Source of the DNA: Cohnella faecalis
GTDB lineage: Bacteria; Bacillota; Bacilli; Paenibacillales; Paenibacillaceae
Length of the DNA: 64,000 nt
Direction: 5' to 3'
NCBI RefSeq assembly: GCF_003570905.1
Contig: NZ_QXJM01000039.1
Location: 992,001-1,056,000 of the forward strand
In this document: one piece after another, positions 44,909 through 54,350 of the stretch
How positions within the stretch are numbered: the stretch's first letter is position 1
Layout: every line of letters starts with the position of its first letter
Notes under the pieces: model-generated
The model's input: the letters and a program-made list of their open reading frames with translations, nothing else
The model's database searches: none
What the model was told of the DNA's origin: nothing
Position numbers and translations under genes: made by a program

Positions 44909-45730
44909 TTAGGCATCGGGCTCCGAACGAGCGAGAAGCACCAGAAGCTTCTTCGCTTCTTCCGGGTGAGCGGCGGTGGCCCGAACCGCTATGATATAGC
45001 TCTGCTTGGGGAGTCCCGTTCCTTCGAAGAATGTGCTCCCTGACAGCTTGATGCCGTAAGGATGGGCTGTCTCGTCTTCCTCCGCTTTGAAGGCAACGAG
45101 CCGTTCTGCGGAAATCCGTGAGCTCGCAAGCCAGTCTTCCCAATCTTCCAACGGTTTAAAGGCTTGTTGGTTAGCCAGGTTCTCGAAGTTCTTCGTATCC
45201 AGGATCATGATATCCATCTTCTCTGTCATCAGCGTGAGAAAGCTTTTTTGCTGAAGAGCCATATCCTGCTGGGATTTCATCTCGGCGGGGACGTAGGTAA
45301 GAGTCGTTTTGACCCGTTTCCACTCGGGCGCCGCAGTCAGCACGTTTTGCTCCAGACGCTCGGTATCCGCTTGATAGAACCCGCCGAACAAGTCGAGGGC
45401 GACGTCTACGGGTGGCAGCTTCGCGTTTGCGTTATGCTTGTCGACCATGCTTTTAACGGTTCCGCCTATGAGCAGAACGGCGATGATGGCGACGATCAGA
45501 TGAATTTTATAGTAATAAAAAAAGTACGCGACCTTGCCTTGCTTTTCGGTCTTATTTTCTTTCTCGGATTCGATGCCCACGATTCGATTGTAGGCTTGTG
45601 TAACCTCGCTCAGGTCGGTGCCGGAGCTTTTCGCCCGCTTCATGAGCAGGAAGTAGCGATTCTCTACCTCTTCGCGGGTAGCGGTTTCCTCCAAGCCGAG
45701 CAATTCGTAGCTGTGTTTTAATTCTTCCAA
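44909..45730 (-). CDS. J-domain-like membrane protein
   Basis: A 273-aa protein. The N-terminal ~50 residues resemble a J domain (SYELLGLEETATREEVENRYFLLMKRAKS...QAYNRIVG), but the HPD tripeptide needed to stimulate DnaK is absent, so it is a J-like fold at best. One membrane helix at about 77-97 separates it from an extracytoplasmic C-terminal domain of about 170 residues without recognisable family. Start is TTG 45730 with GGGAG 9 bp upstream. Function unknown. Confidence 0.78.
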   Translation of the reverse strand: MEELKHSYELLGLEETATREEVENRYFLLMKRAKSSGTDLSEVTQAYNRIVGIESEKENKTEKQGKVAYFFYYYKIHLIVAIIAVLLIGGTVKSMVDKHNANAKLPPVDVALDLFGGFYQADTERLEQNVLTAAPEWKRVKTTLTYVPAEMKSQQDMALQQKSFLTLMTEKMDIMILDTKNFENLANQQAFKPLEDWEDWLASSRISAERLVAFKAEEDETAHPYGIKLSGSTFFEGTGLPKQSYIIAVRATAAHPEEAKKLLVLLARSEPDA

Positions 45731-45818
45731 TGGTGTTCACTCCCGTCGCCTGTGTCCTCTAAATATTACACGATGGACGGAAGCCGCCGCAAATCGGCGA
45801 TGACATTACTCTAACGGG

Positions 45819-46307
45819 TTACCAGCTTCTCAGCACGGTTGCCGTCGATTCCTCAAGCTTTGCTGCGGTCTGGGCGGGGGAGGGGGCGGAGCTTGCGCTC
45901 GCCGCGTTTGGATCGTCGATGGAAGAAAGCTTCGCTTCGCCTTCCGGCTGCGTCTCCTGCGCAAGCTTGCTGCTCGTGCCGAGAAATACGCCGCCCGGCT
46001 CGATAGCCAATTCCATAGCGGACAAATTTCCGTGCAGCTTTCCCGTTGCCTTGATCGTCAGCTTGCCGGCCGCCTGCACGTTCCCGGTCACTTGACCGGC
46101 CAAAATAACGTGTCTGGCGTTTATGTTGGAACGCGCTTCGCCGTTTTCTCCTATCGTTACGTCTCCTTGGCTATCGATATCTCCGACGATATGTCCTTCG
46201 ATGCGAATGCTGGCTTCGGATTTGAGGCGTCCTTCGAAATGAGTGCCTTCTCCGATGAGCGTATCGGTCATATTGGGGTCGAGCTTAGTTTTTTTCGATT
46301 TGAACAT
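45819..46307 (-). CDS. Bactofilin
   Basis: A 162-aa polymer-forming cytoskeletal protein. The bactofilin core (about 15-115) shows DTLIGEGTHFEGRLKSEASIRIEGHIVGDI and regularly spaced beta-helix Gly and Ile/Val (VTIGENGEARSNINARHVILAGQVTGNV). The C-terminal ~45 residues are a disordered Ala/Ser/Pro tail. Its ATG overlaps the stop of the M23 peptidase gene (TAATG), so translation is coupled. Bactofilin and LytM-type peptidase pairs shape the cell wall in other bacteria; a similar role is inferred. Confidence 0.92.
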   Translation of the reverse strand: MFKSKKTKLDPNMTDTLIGEGTHFEGRLKSEASIRIEGHIVGDIDSQGDVTIGENGEARSNINARHVILAGQVTGNVQAAGKLTIKATGKLHGNLSAMELAIEPGGVFLGTSSKLAQETQPEGEAKLSSIDDPNAASASSAPSPAQTAAKLEESTATVLRSW

Positions 46308-47314
46308 TAGCCATTTTCCCTTCTGTCTGCATTAAGATAAGGTCGGGGATCGATGTTGCTGCCGTTGACGTTGACTTCGTAATGCAAATGCGGGCCCGTG
46401 CTGCGGCCGGTAGAGCCGACTTCTCCGATAAGGTCGCCTTTTTTCACTTTGGCGCCGACCTTCGTGCCGATGAGGCTTAAGTGCAAATACCGGGTTTTGA
46501 TTCCTTTGCCGTGGTCGAGCATGATGTAATTGCCGTGCGTAGAGTCTTTCTCCGCTATGACGACGGTGCCGTCCGCCGCCGCGTACACAGGCTCGCCCGT
46601 ATCCGCCGCTATGTCGATGCCGGCATGATATTTGGCCCTATGGGTGAAGGGATCGCGCCTTATTCCGAACAAGGATGTTACCCGGCGGGAGTCCGTCGGC
46701 CAAATCGTCGGTGTGACGGCCAATGCCTTTTGGTGGGTTTGAACCGCTTTTTGCGTCGCTTCGAGCTGCGGTTTAAGCAGGCGGAGCTGCTCGTTCAGAA
46801 CGGCAAAAAAGTCCGATGTCTCGTCCACGAGATCGTCCATCGCCTCTTCCGTCACCGGGAGCTCCTCGCCGCCCGTGCCGCCGCCGTCCATCGAATAATC
46901 CCCTTCGTCATTTGCGGAAGGAACGTTTCCTGCCGAGCTTCCATCTTTGCCGCCGATGCCGGCCATTTCTTTCAATTGGGATTCCAGCTTGCCCAGCGCG
47001 TCCATCCGGGACTGCACGTCCTTTGCTTGGTCGGACAATCCCGCCAATTGCGACTGCAGCTCTTCGATCCTATCGTCCTTGACCGCAATAACCGCATCGG
47101 ATTCATTCGCGGACGCGGATAATTTTCGTTCCAACGTTCCGATCTGCTCCGAATTTCCGCGATACATAAGATAGGAGGTTACGGCCGCGGCCCCTAATGC
47201 CGCTATAAGAACGATTCCGGCGAGAATCGCTGCGGATGATACCTGAAACCTGATAACGGAGCTGTTCGCGTCCGGAATGACCATGAACGTGAACTTGCGT
47301 TGGTGCCACTTCAT
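46307..47314 (-). CDS. Membrane-anchored M23 (LytM) peptidase
   Basis: A 335-aa protein. A membrane helix at about 27-48, a coiled coil at about 55-115, a Gly/Ser-rich linker, then an M23 domain (about 210-325) with zinc ligands in YHAGIDIAAD and HLHYEV, plus YLHLSLIG. Predicted glycyl- or endopeptidase acting on peptidoglycan, or a regulator of such enzymes. ATG follows AGGAGG at 6 bp. First gene of a two-gene operon with bactofilin. Confidence 0.92.
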   Translation of the reverse strand: MKWHQRKFTFMVIPDANSSVIRFQVSSAAILAGIVLIAALGAAAVTSYLMYRGNSEQIGTLERKLSASANESDAVIAVKDDRIEELQSQLAGLSDQAKDVQSRMDALGKLESQLKEMAGIGGKDGSSAGNVPSANDEGDYSMDGGGTGGEELPVTEEAMDDLVDETSDFFAVLNEQLRLLKPQLEATQKAVQTHQKALAVTPTIWPTDSRRVTSLFGIRRDPFTHRAKYHAGIDIAADTGEPVYAAADGTVVIAEKDSTHGNYIMLDHGKGIKTRYLHLSLIGTKVGAKVKKGDLIGEVGSTGRSTGPHLHYEVNVNGSNIDPRPYLNADRRENG

Positions 47315-47507
47315 GTCTTTCCTCCTAATTCGATATAACGATGCAACTCCACTTTTTTCTACTCCATAAGCCCATAATCCTCTTTTTACGCAAAAATATT
47401 GGAAGAATCAACATGCCAAAAGGAGGATTTTGTCGAAATGAAGCGAATGCAATAAGCAAGAGCATGTCCGGAAATCTATGCCGGAGCGACGCGCTAGGAG
47501 GGTATTC

Positions 47508-48605
47508 ATGATTAGATTGGCAGGCATCGATATCGGGAACGACAGCGTGAAGGTAGTCGTCGGAGGCGGACTGGACCCGGTTATTATTCCGAGCATCGTC
47601 TCCCCGGGGTACGAGAGGCACGTGCTTCAAGAGGAGGATTCTCCGCTGAAAGCGCTGGATGTTATGGTTTACAGCCCCAAGCTGAAAAAGAAGAGCCAGC
47701 GTTTTTTTGTCGGGCTGCTTGCGTCGGAGGATCAAGACAATGCGGAGCTTGAGGAGACGGACAACAAGGCGACTAGCGATCAATCTCTGATCGTGGCTTT
47801 GACGGCGTTAGCATACGCCAGCGTAACCAGCGTAGCTCAGACGCTTCAGCCAGGCCAGACGATCGACGAAGTGGAATACGTGATCGGAACCGGATTGCCG
47901 GTGCGCACTTATGCCCGCTTTCATCAAGTATTCGAAGAACGGCTCGTCGGCGAGCACGAGGTGACGTTCCTGTCGACTCCGAAGCTGCGAGGCCGCACGG
48001 TTCGCGTGAAAATCCGCCGGGCGATCGTCTCGATCGAGGGAGCCGCCGCGCTGTTCAACATGGCGACGCACGACAATTTGCAGGTGCGCGACGAAGAGCT
48101 GTACCACGGCGTCATCGGCATATGCGAGATGGGCGCGCTGACGACGGACTTCCCGGTCGTGAAACGGATGAGCATCGACAATCAGTTCAGCACCGGCGAG
48201 CAGTTGGGGCTCGCTTCTTATTTGGACTCGATCATTCGGGATATCGAGGATCAGTACGGCTACCGGTTCCCGAGCCGGACGAAGCTTATCCAACGGATTC
48301 GCCGCGGCGAATTCATCATTCAGCGGGTTGGGGAAGGGCAAGCCGATATCCGTCCGATCGTCGACGTCTACTTCGGCCGCGCGGCGCAAAAAATCGTCGA
48401 TCTCATCCGCAAGCGTTGGAAAAAGTACCCTGACATCCAATGCTTCTATGTGCTTGGCGGCGGCGCGGCGGCGCTCCGTCCTTACATTCTCGAAGCTGCG
48501 GAAAACATGCGTCTTCGCTTCGTGGAAGACAGCGAGCTTCAGAACGTATACGGCTATTTGAAGCTTGCCCGCAACAAAATGAACCAATCGGAACCGTTGT
48601 CCTAA
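47508..48605 (+). CDS. ParM/StbA-like actin ATPase
   Basis: A 365-aa actin-fold ATPase. Phosphate-1 loop LAGIDIGNDSVKVVV, long insert, EVEYVIGTGLPVRTYARF, a second phosphate region (GICEMGALTTDF) and adenosine motif YVLGGGAAALRPY. This is the ParM/StbA family that segregates plasmids, found here in chromosomal context with no ParR recognisable nearby. ATG follows TAGGAGGG at 5-6 bp; divergent from the M23/bactofilin operon. Directly downstream, after a terminator, lies the second 51-bp repeat array, which raises the question of a centromere-like partner site. Confidence 0.87.
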   Translation: MIRLAGIDIGNDSVKVVVGGGLDPVIIPSIVSPGYERHVLQEEDSPLKALDVMVYSPKLKKKSQRFFVGLLASEDQDNAELEETDNKATSDQSLIVALTALAYASVTSVAQTLQPGQTIDEVEYVIGTGLPVRTYARFHQVFEERLVGEHEVTFLSTPKLRGRTVRVKIRRAIVSIEGAAALFNMATHDNLQVRDEELYHGVIGICEMGALTTDFPVVKRMSIDNQFSTGEQLGLASYLDSIIRDIEDQYGYRFPSRTKLIQRIRRGEFIIQRVGEGQADIRPIVDVYFGRAAQKIVDLIRKRWKKYPDIQCFYVLGGGAAALRPYILEAAENMRLRFVEDSELQNVYGYLKLARNKMNQSEPLS

Positions 48606-48628
48606 TCGAGCGGAATGCTGATTGAATG

Positions 48629-48670
48629 ACAGGGCTCCCCGCAAGGTCTATTTGGCCTTAGGGGAGCTGT
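48629..48670 (+). terminator. Terminator hairpin after the ParM-like gene
   Basis: ACAGGGCTCCCC pairs with GGGGAGCTGT (one G bulged), enclosing AAGG/CCTT. It shares CCGCAAGGTCT with the hairpin before array 1. Confidence 0.7.
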
Positions 48671-48714
48671 TCGTATGGCAGGTCAACCGGACATTTCTGG
48701 TTGGCCTCTTTTTG

Positions 48715-49705
48715 TTAATGTACCCCGTCCCGCTGTTGAACCTCAACACTCGCCAATGGCCGAAAGAATGGTACCTCGTCCCACTGTTGAGCGCCCGTCC
48801 CCGCCAATCGCCGAAAGAATGGTACCTCGTCCCACTGTTGAGCGCCCGCCCCCGCCAATCGCCGAAAGAATGGTACCTCGTCCCACTGTTGAGCGCCCGC
48901 CCCCGCCAATCGCCGAAAGAATGGTGCCCCGTCCCACTGTTGGGCCTCAACACTCGCCAATGGCCGAAAGAATGGTACCTCGTCCCACTGTTGAGCGCCC
49001 GTCCCCGCCAATCGCCGAAAGAATGGTACCTCGTCCCACTGTTGGGCGTTCGCCTCCGCCAATCGCCGAAAGAATGTTACCTTGTCCCACTGTTGAGCGC
49101 TCGTCCCCGCCAACCGCCGAAAGAATGGTACCTCGTCCCGCTGTTGAGCGCCCGTCCCCGCCAATCGCCGAAAGAATGGTACCTCGTCCCACTGTTGAGC
49201 GCCCGTCCCCGTCATTCGCTGAAAGAATGGTACCGTGTCCCACTGTTGAGCGCCCGCCCCTGCTAATCGCCGAAAGAATGGTACCTCGTCCCACTGTTGA
49301 GCGCTCGTCCCCGCCAATCGTCGAAAGAATGGTACCTCGTCCCACTGTTGAGCGCTCGTCCCCGCCAATCGCCGAAAGAATGGTACCGTGTCCCACTGTT
49401 GAGCGCCCGCCCCCGCCAATCTCCGAAAGAATGGTACCGTGTCCCACTGTTGAGCGCCCGTCCCCGCCAATCGCCTAAAGAATGGTACCCCGTCCCACTG
49501 TTGAGCGCCCGCCCCCGCTAATCGCCGAAAGAATGGTACCGTGTCCCACTGTTGGGCGCCCGTCCCCGCCAATCGCCGAAAGAATGGTACCTCGTCCCAC
49601 TATTGAGCGCCCGTCCCCGTCATTCGCTGAAAGAATGGTACCGTGTCCCACTGTTGGGCGTTCGCCTCCGCCAATCGCTGAAAGGATGGTGCCCCGTCGC
49701 CTTTC
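48715..49705. repeat. 51-bp tandem repeat array 2 (about 20 copies)
   Basis: TACC/TGCC of the core GGTACCTCGTCCCACTGTTG (or variants) recurs at 48721, 48772, 48823 and so on to 49690, exactly 19 steps of 51 bp without indels. Outside the core the unit reads AGCGCCCGTCCCCGCC then AATCGCCGAAAGAAT. Substitutions are scattered, and several create stop codons in frames that are otherwise open (TAA near 49263, 49476 and 49520), arguing against a coding role. Same family and orientation as array 3, opposite to array 1. Confidence 0.95.
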
Positions 49706-49744
49706 TTGCTTCTGCGCTTCAATATTTTATATCTGTGCTCTTAA

Positions 49745-50431
49745 TTAAACCGAATAATCGCTCAAAACTTGCGAAGAAGCAACATACTTCATCGTTCGAC
49801 CTCTTAAAGATTGAATCGGAGTAAGAAAGCCCTTCTTGCTCAAGGATTGTAGATTTCGTATTGCTGTTTTAATATTGATTCCGAGTCCTTCGGAAACTCG
49901 TTTAGGTGTCAAATCTACTGACTGCTTTAACGAAAACTGAATAATGGCTCTCTCATACACATTCAGAACGAGCGCTTCTTTTCCTTGCCCCCATTTGCTC
50001 ATGGCCATTAGCAAGGTTTGTTGACATATCCGAGGTTTCTCATTGACGTCGTCGTAGGCAAATCTAAGTAATTTCCAACCGTCTATCAATAAATGATTTT
50101 GCCTCATCAAATTGTCTGCAAATTGCCAGCGGCTTAAATCACGCCAATGTGGGCCAAAACCATCTAACTCAATTGCTAAAGAGAAGATCGAATTCGGGAT
50201 ATAGGTATAATCGAGAAATCTTGTCCCCTCTTTGAAATCGCGAATTTCATATTCCGGATGCAAGTTGTCTAAGTTACCCATAGCAGGCCACCACACATTG
50301 AAAAGGAACAATTTCTCCAAATGACTATGCTTCTTTAGCAATCTCCTTTTTCGTTCCTCCCCACTGGTCTTTAACGCATTGTGCAGCATTCGCTCATAAG
50401 CTGCTTCAAAAGGCTGGTTTAACATTTCCAT
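49745..50431 (-). CDS. PD-(D/E)XK-like (DUF559-type) protein with C-terminal winged helix
   Basis: A 228-aa protein encoded between repeat arrays 2 and 3. The central part (about 60-135) resembles DUF559/Vsr-like endonuclease folds: FLDYTYIPNSIFSLAIELDG (Asp, then ExD), HWRDLSRWQFADNLMRQNHLLIDGWKLLRFAYDDV. The C-terminal ~75 residues are a winged helix (KQSVDLTPKRVSEGLGINIKTAIRNLQSLSKKGFL). ATG 50431 follows AAGGAG. The gene is visibly richer in A+T than its neighbours, suggesting transfer. Nuclease activity is inferred only from fold resemblance. Confidence 0.75.
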   Translation of the reverse strand: MEMLNQPFEAAYERMLHNALKTSGEERKRRLLKKHSHLEKLFLFNVWWPAMGNLDNLHPEYEIRDFKEGTRFLDYTYIPNSIFSLAIELDGFGPHWRDLSRWQFADNLMRQNHLLIDGWKLLRFAYDDVNEKPRICQQTLLMAMSKWGQGKEALVLNVYERAIIQFSLKQSVDLTPKRVSEGLGINIKTAIRNLQSLSKKGFLTPIQSLRGRTMKYVASSQVLSDYSV

Positions 50432-50584
50432 AATGGCGCTCCTTTTAAAATAAAATAGACCGCATGTCCAGTTGAAATACTCTGGAACAAGCGGCCTGTT
50501 CTTCAGGACCTAATGAAAACTATATTTACATAATAATCCATGGTGCGATGGAGTTCAATTACTATAAGCGCGATTTCGAAAAAT

Positions 50585-51392
50585 TTGGAGACACATCCCA
50601 CTATTGAGCCTCCGCACCCGCCAATCGTCGAAAGAATGGTACATCATCCCACTATTGAGCCTCCGCACCCGCCAATCGTCGAAAGAATGGTACATCATCC
50701 CACTGTTGAGCCTCCGCACCCGCCAATCGTCGAAAGAATGGTACATCATCCCACTGTTGAGCCTCCGCACCCGCCAATCGACGAAAGAATGGTACCCCGT
50801 CCCACTGTTGAGCCTCCGCACCCGCCAATCGTCGAAAGAATGGTACATCATCCCACTGTTGAGCCTCCGCACCCGCCAATCGTCGAAAGAATGGTACATC
50901 ATCCCACTGTTGAGCCTCCGCACCCGCCAATCGCCGAAAGAATGGTACCCCGTCCCACCGTTGAGCCTCCGCACCAGCAAATCGCTGAAAGGGTGGTACC
51001 CCGTCCCACTGTTGAGCCTCCGCATCCGCCAATCGTCGAAAGAATGTTACCCCGTCCCACTGTTGAGCGTTCGCACCCGTCAACCGCCGAAAGAATGGTA
51101 CCCCGTCCCACTGTTGAGCCTCCGCACCCGCCAATCGTCGAAAGGGTGGTACCTCGTCCCACTGTTGAGCCTCCGGACCCGCAAACCGCCGAAAGAATGG
51201 TACCCCGTCCCACTGTTGAGCCTCCGGACCCGCAAACCGCCGAAAGAATGGTACCCCGTCCCACTATTGCGACTCAACTCCCGCCAATCGTCGAAAGGGT
51301 GGTACCCCGTCCCACTGTTGGGCGTTCGCCTCTGCCAATCGCCGAAAGAATGGTACCTCGTCCCGCTGTTGCGCATCCGCCCCGGCCGGCCG
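50585..51392. repeat. 51-bp tandem repeat array 3 (16 copies)
   Basis: The CCCAC of the core recurs from 50597 to 51362 in 15 exact 51-bp steps. Early units carry GTACATCATCCCACT in place of GTACCCCGTCCCACT; the remainder reads GAGCCTCCGCACCCGCCAAT then CGTCGAAAGAATG. Units near the right end drift toward the array 2 type (GGGCGTTCGCCTCTGCCAAT). The first germinant-receptor gene begins about 65 bp after it. Confidence 0.95.
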
Positions 51393-51456
51393 CTTGAATA
51401 AATTCGTCCGTTTTGGCTCACGCTACAGGGCATATCTTGGAAACAAGTGGTGGCCT

Positions 51457-52889
51457 ATGGATTTGATGGAAAGCGTAAAAAGCCGGATGAACGGCCGATC
51501 CGACCTGAGGTATCAGCCTTTCGAGGCGAACGGTTACGGCTGCTGCGTCCTGTATCTGGAAGGCTCTATCGACCTCGAGATGCTTCAATCCCACGTGTTC
51601 CGGCCTCTTCAGAGACGGGCGAACGGCGTTGATAAGGACCGTTGGCGCCGCAGTCTGTTCGACGATCTGAATTTGATGTCCACCCCGTATTTCGTCACGG
51701 ACAACGAGGACGATATGATCGCCGCGATGCTGGAAGGCAAAGTCGTGCTGACCGTCAAGGACAAGGCCGGGCGGCGATATTGCCGCTTGCGAAGCAATCG
51801 CTCCGCTCCATCTCGATGCCGCAGAACGAGAAGACGGTTCGCGGACCCCAAGACGCGTTCGTGGAGGACATCTGGACGAATTTATCGCTTATCCGGCAAC
51901 GGATCAAGACGACCGATTTGAAGGTGGACTCGTTCGAGCTGGGCACCGAATCGAAGACTTTGGTGCTGCTCTTGTATATGAAAAGCAAATGCGAGCCGCG
52001 GCTGGTCAAGGAAGTCGGCGCGAAGCTGAACGGAATCCACGTAGAAGGCCTGTTCGGAAGCAATATGGTCGAGGAATATTTGGATACGAACAAATTTTCA
52101 CCCTTCCCTCAAAGTCAGTACACCGAAAGGCCGGACGCGGCCATTACCGCTCTTATCGAAGGCAAAGTCGTCATTCTGGTGAACGGGACTCCGAATCAGC
52201 TCATTTTGCCGGCGTCGCTCGTCGCTTTTTTGCAAGCGGCTGAGGACTATTATCAACGTTTTTTCTTTTCCAGCTGGATTCGGCTTATTCGCTATCTGTT
52301 TTTTGCCGTGAGCCTTATACTCCCGTCCGCCTACGTGGCCATCACGACGTTTCACCCCGAGATGATCCCTGTCAGTCTTCTCATCAGCGTGGCGTCCAGC
52401 CGAGATTTGGTTCCGTTTCCCGCCGTGTTCGAAGCGTTCGCGATGGAGCTGACCTTCGAGGTGCTGAGGGAGGCGGGACAGCGCATCCCGGCGGCGATGG
52501 GGCAAACGATATCGATCGTCGGAGCGCTTGTCATCGGAGAGGCGGCGGTACAGGCGGGGATTGTGTCCGCGCCGATGGTTATCGTCGTTTCGTTGACAGG
52601 GATTTCCTCGTTCATTATCCCGCACTTCGAGCTGAATTTGGCTGTACGCCTGCTAAGGTTCTCGCTGCTGATTTTGGCCGGGATGTTCGGTCTGCTCGGC
52701 TTGCTGATCGGCATCATTCTCATCCTGACGCATCTCATCGCGCTTGAGCCGTTCGGCGTACCTTATCTTTCGCCGCTTGTCCCGCTGGACCGTCTCAAGC
52801 TCGGAGACGTATTAATCCGGCTTCCGTGGACGACGATGATGAAGCTCAAGCAGAGACAGCAGCAGAAACAGAAACAAAACGCGGAGTGA
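51457..52889 (+). pseudogene. Germinant receptor A subunit (GerA/GerKA family), frameshifted at 51771
   Basis: About 477 aa when joined. Frame 1 from ATG 51457 gives the N-terminal cytoplasmic part (ESVKSRMNGRSDLRYQPFEA...) to VKDKAG; frame 2 from 51771 continues AAILPLAKQSLRSI, GPQDAFVEDIWTNLSLIRQRI (a GerA hallmark), KTTDLKVDSFELG, then the membrane part (SWIRLIRYLFFAVSLILPSAYVAITTFHPEMIP, LTFEVLREAGQRIPAAMGQTISIVGALVIGEAAV). One G missing from GGGG explains the break. The SD before 51457 is weak. Spore inner-membrane protein; first of an A-C-D-B operon. Confidence 0.87.
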
Positions 52890-52915
52890 ACGGTTTCCCG
52901 GCGGGAGGTGGGGGA

Positions 52916-54102
52916 GTGGGGCGGAGGTGGATAGCGGTTGCATTATTGACACCGGTCTTCCTGTTAGGGATAACCGGCTGCTGGTCCAAGGAGGAGCTGA
53001 ACGACCGAACCTTCGCCATGGCGATGATGGTCGATCTGACGGACGAGGGCAAGACGGAGCTGTCGATGCTGTTCTACTTGCCGAACCGTCTATCGACGGG
53101 AGTCTCGGCTTCCAATTCTCTGCAAAAGCCTTTTCGCTCATCAGCCGGACCGGCCGTAACGTCGCCGAAGCTTTGGACAACATTCAGCACGAGCTCCCTC
53201 GAAGAATTACGTGGGGCCCGATGAGGATCGTCATCGTCGGCGACCGTTATGCCTCCAACGGGCTTCGTCCCCTTCTGGATTTCCTGGTTAGGGTGTCTTA
53301 TATCCGGCTCCGTACGAATCTGTTCTACGTATCCGGAGAGGCCAAGGAGGTTGGGGCGCTGGCGCCGGTGTTCGAGCGATTTCCTTCCGAGGTCATCCGC
53401 GAGTTTTCGCACATGGGAATATTGCCGGAGGTCATTCTGAAGGACCTCTTATATTCGGAATGGAACGGTCTGAGCGATGCATATTTGCCTGAGCTGAGAA
53501 TGCGGCAAGGTCCCGTCATTACGGAGAAAATGGAAGGTCAAAAATGGATCGTCAGCGGGCGTGCGGCGCTCATCAAGGATGGAACAAAAGCTGCGATGTT
53601 CAGCGACCGGGGTACTCGGGGAATTCAATGGCTGGCGGATGACAAGCCGCAGATGATCGTGACGGTGCCTTCTCCGAGCGACGGCAAGCTAATAAGCGTC
53701 CTTGTTCAAGACACGGAGCGCAAGGTGTCCGCAGAGAGAAAAGGGGACGAAATGATCGTTCGGATCGGGCTGCGGGCAAGCGGCAGGCTGCTGTCGACGG
53801 AATCTGAGCTGGATGTGACGAAGGCCGACTCGATCAAGCTCATTCAACGTGCGGTATCCGAGGAAATTAAAGATCAGATGGAGGAAGCTGTAGCGCTTGC
53901 GCGCGATAATCAGGCCGACCCTTTCCAATGGAGCGAAATCGCCGAATACAGATTCCCGTCGCTTTGGAAGGAATGGCAGCCTCAGCTCCGCGAGAGGTTG
54001 GCCGACAGCGTGGACGCGCGGATAACGGTCCGATTCGAATTGAAGGATACGGGTTCGGAAAAGGATGCGGTATACAGCAGAAAATCGGACGGGAGCGGCT
54101 GA
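52916..54102 (+). pseudogene. Germinant receptor C subunit lipoprotein (GerC/GerKC family), frameshifted at 53089
   Basis: About 395 aa when joined. GTG 52916 has GGGAGG 7 bp upstream; signal peptide GRRWIAVALLTPVFLL with lipobox GITGC, followed by WSKEELNDRTFAMAMMVDLTDEGKTELSM, a GerC hallmark. Frame 1 breaks after YLPNR; frame 2 continues from 53089 as SIDGSLGFQFSAKAFSLIS, then TGRNVAEALDNIQHELPRRITWGPMRIVIVG and the rest of the family fold to 54102. One T missing from CGT(T)CT fits. The protein is lipidated on the outer face of the spore inner membrane. Confidence 0.85.
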
Positions 54103-54104
54103 TA

Positions 54105-54332
54105 GTGATTTGGAAACTAACGCTTGCATTTGCGATGATAGCGGCTTACGAATATGGGCTTCTTCGTCGCATAAAAGCGGGCAAAAAGCTTTACGCGAGC
54201 GTATTCGTTACGACGGCGCTATGTTATGTCTACGGGATTGCGGGCACTCTCTCGCCGAATCTCGTTAATCCTAATATTCCGATTGAAGCGTTGTTCGGTT
54301 CGATTCAGGATCGAATACAGCTCAAGAGATAG
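54105..54332 (+). CDS. Small two-helix membrane protein, putative germinant-receptor D subunit
   Basis: A 75-aa protein with hydrophobic segments at about 3-19 and 31-50 separated by a basic loop (RRIKAGKKLY), ending IEALFGSIQDRIQLKR. GTG 54105 has GGGAG 9 bp upstream and lies 2 bp after the C-subunit stop. Small two-TM D subunits encoded in germinant-receptor operons are known in Bacillus species and modulate germination; assignment here rests on size, topology and position between the C and B genes. Confidence 0.72.
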   Translation: MIWKLTLAFAMIAAYEYGLLRRIKAGKKLYASVFVTTALCYVYGIAGTLSPNLVNPNIPIEALFGSIQDRIQLKR

Positions 54333-54350
54333 GGAGGCTGTGGCAAGCTC

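Noticed and set aside
44909..45730. Functional DnaJ co-chaperone
   Set aside because: The J-like segment lacks the HPD motif, so it was named J-domain-like only.
48675..49748. Proline-rich repeat protein across array 2
   Set aside because: Unit variants create stop codons in each forward frame and there is no preferred frame; the arrays behave as non-coding repeats.
48715..51392. CRISPR array
   Set aside because: There are no unique spacers: the whole 51-bp unit repeats, and no cas genes are present.
50540..51401. Proline-rich repeat protein across array 3
   Set aside because: Two forward frames are open simultaneously and no SD, signal peptide or unique flanking coding sequence is present.
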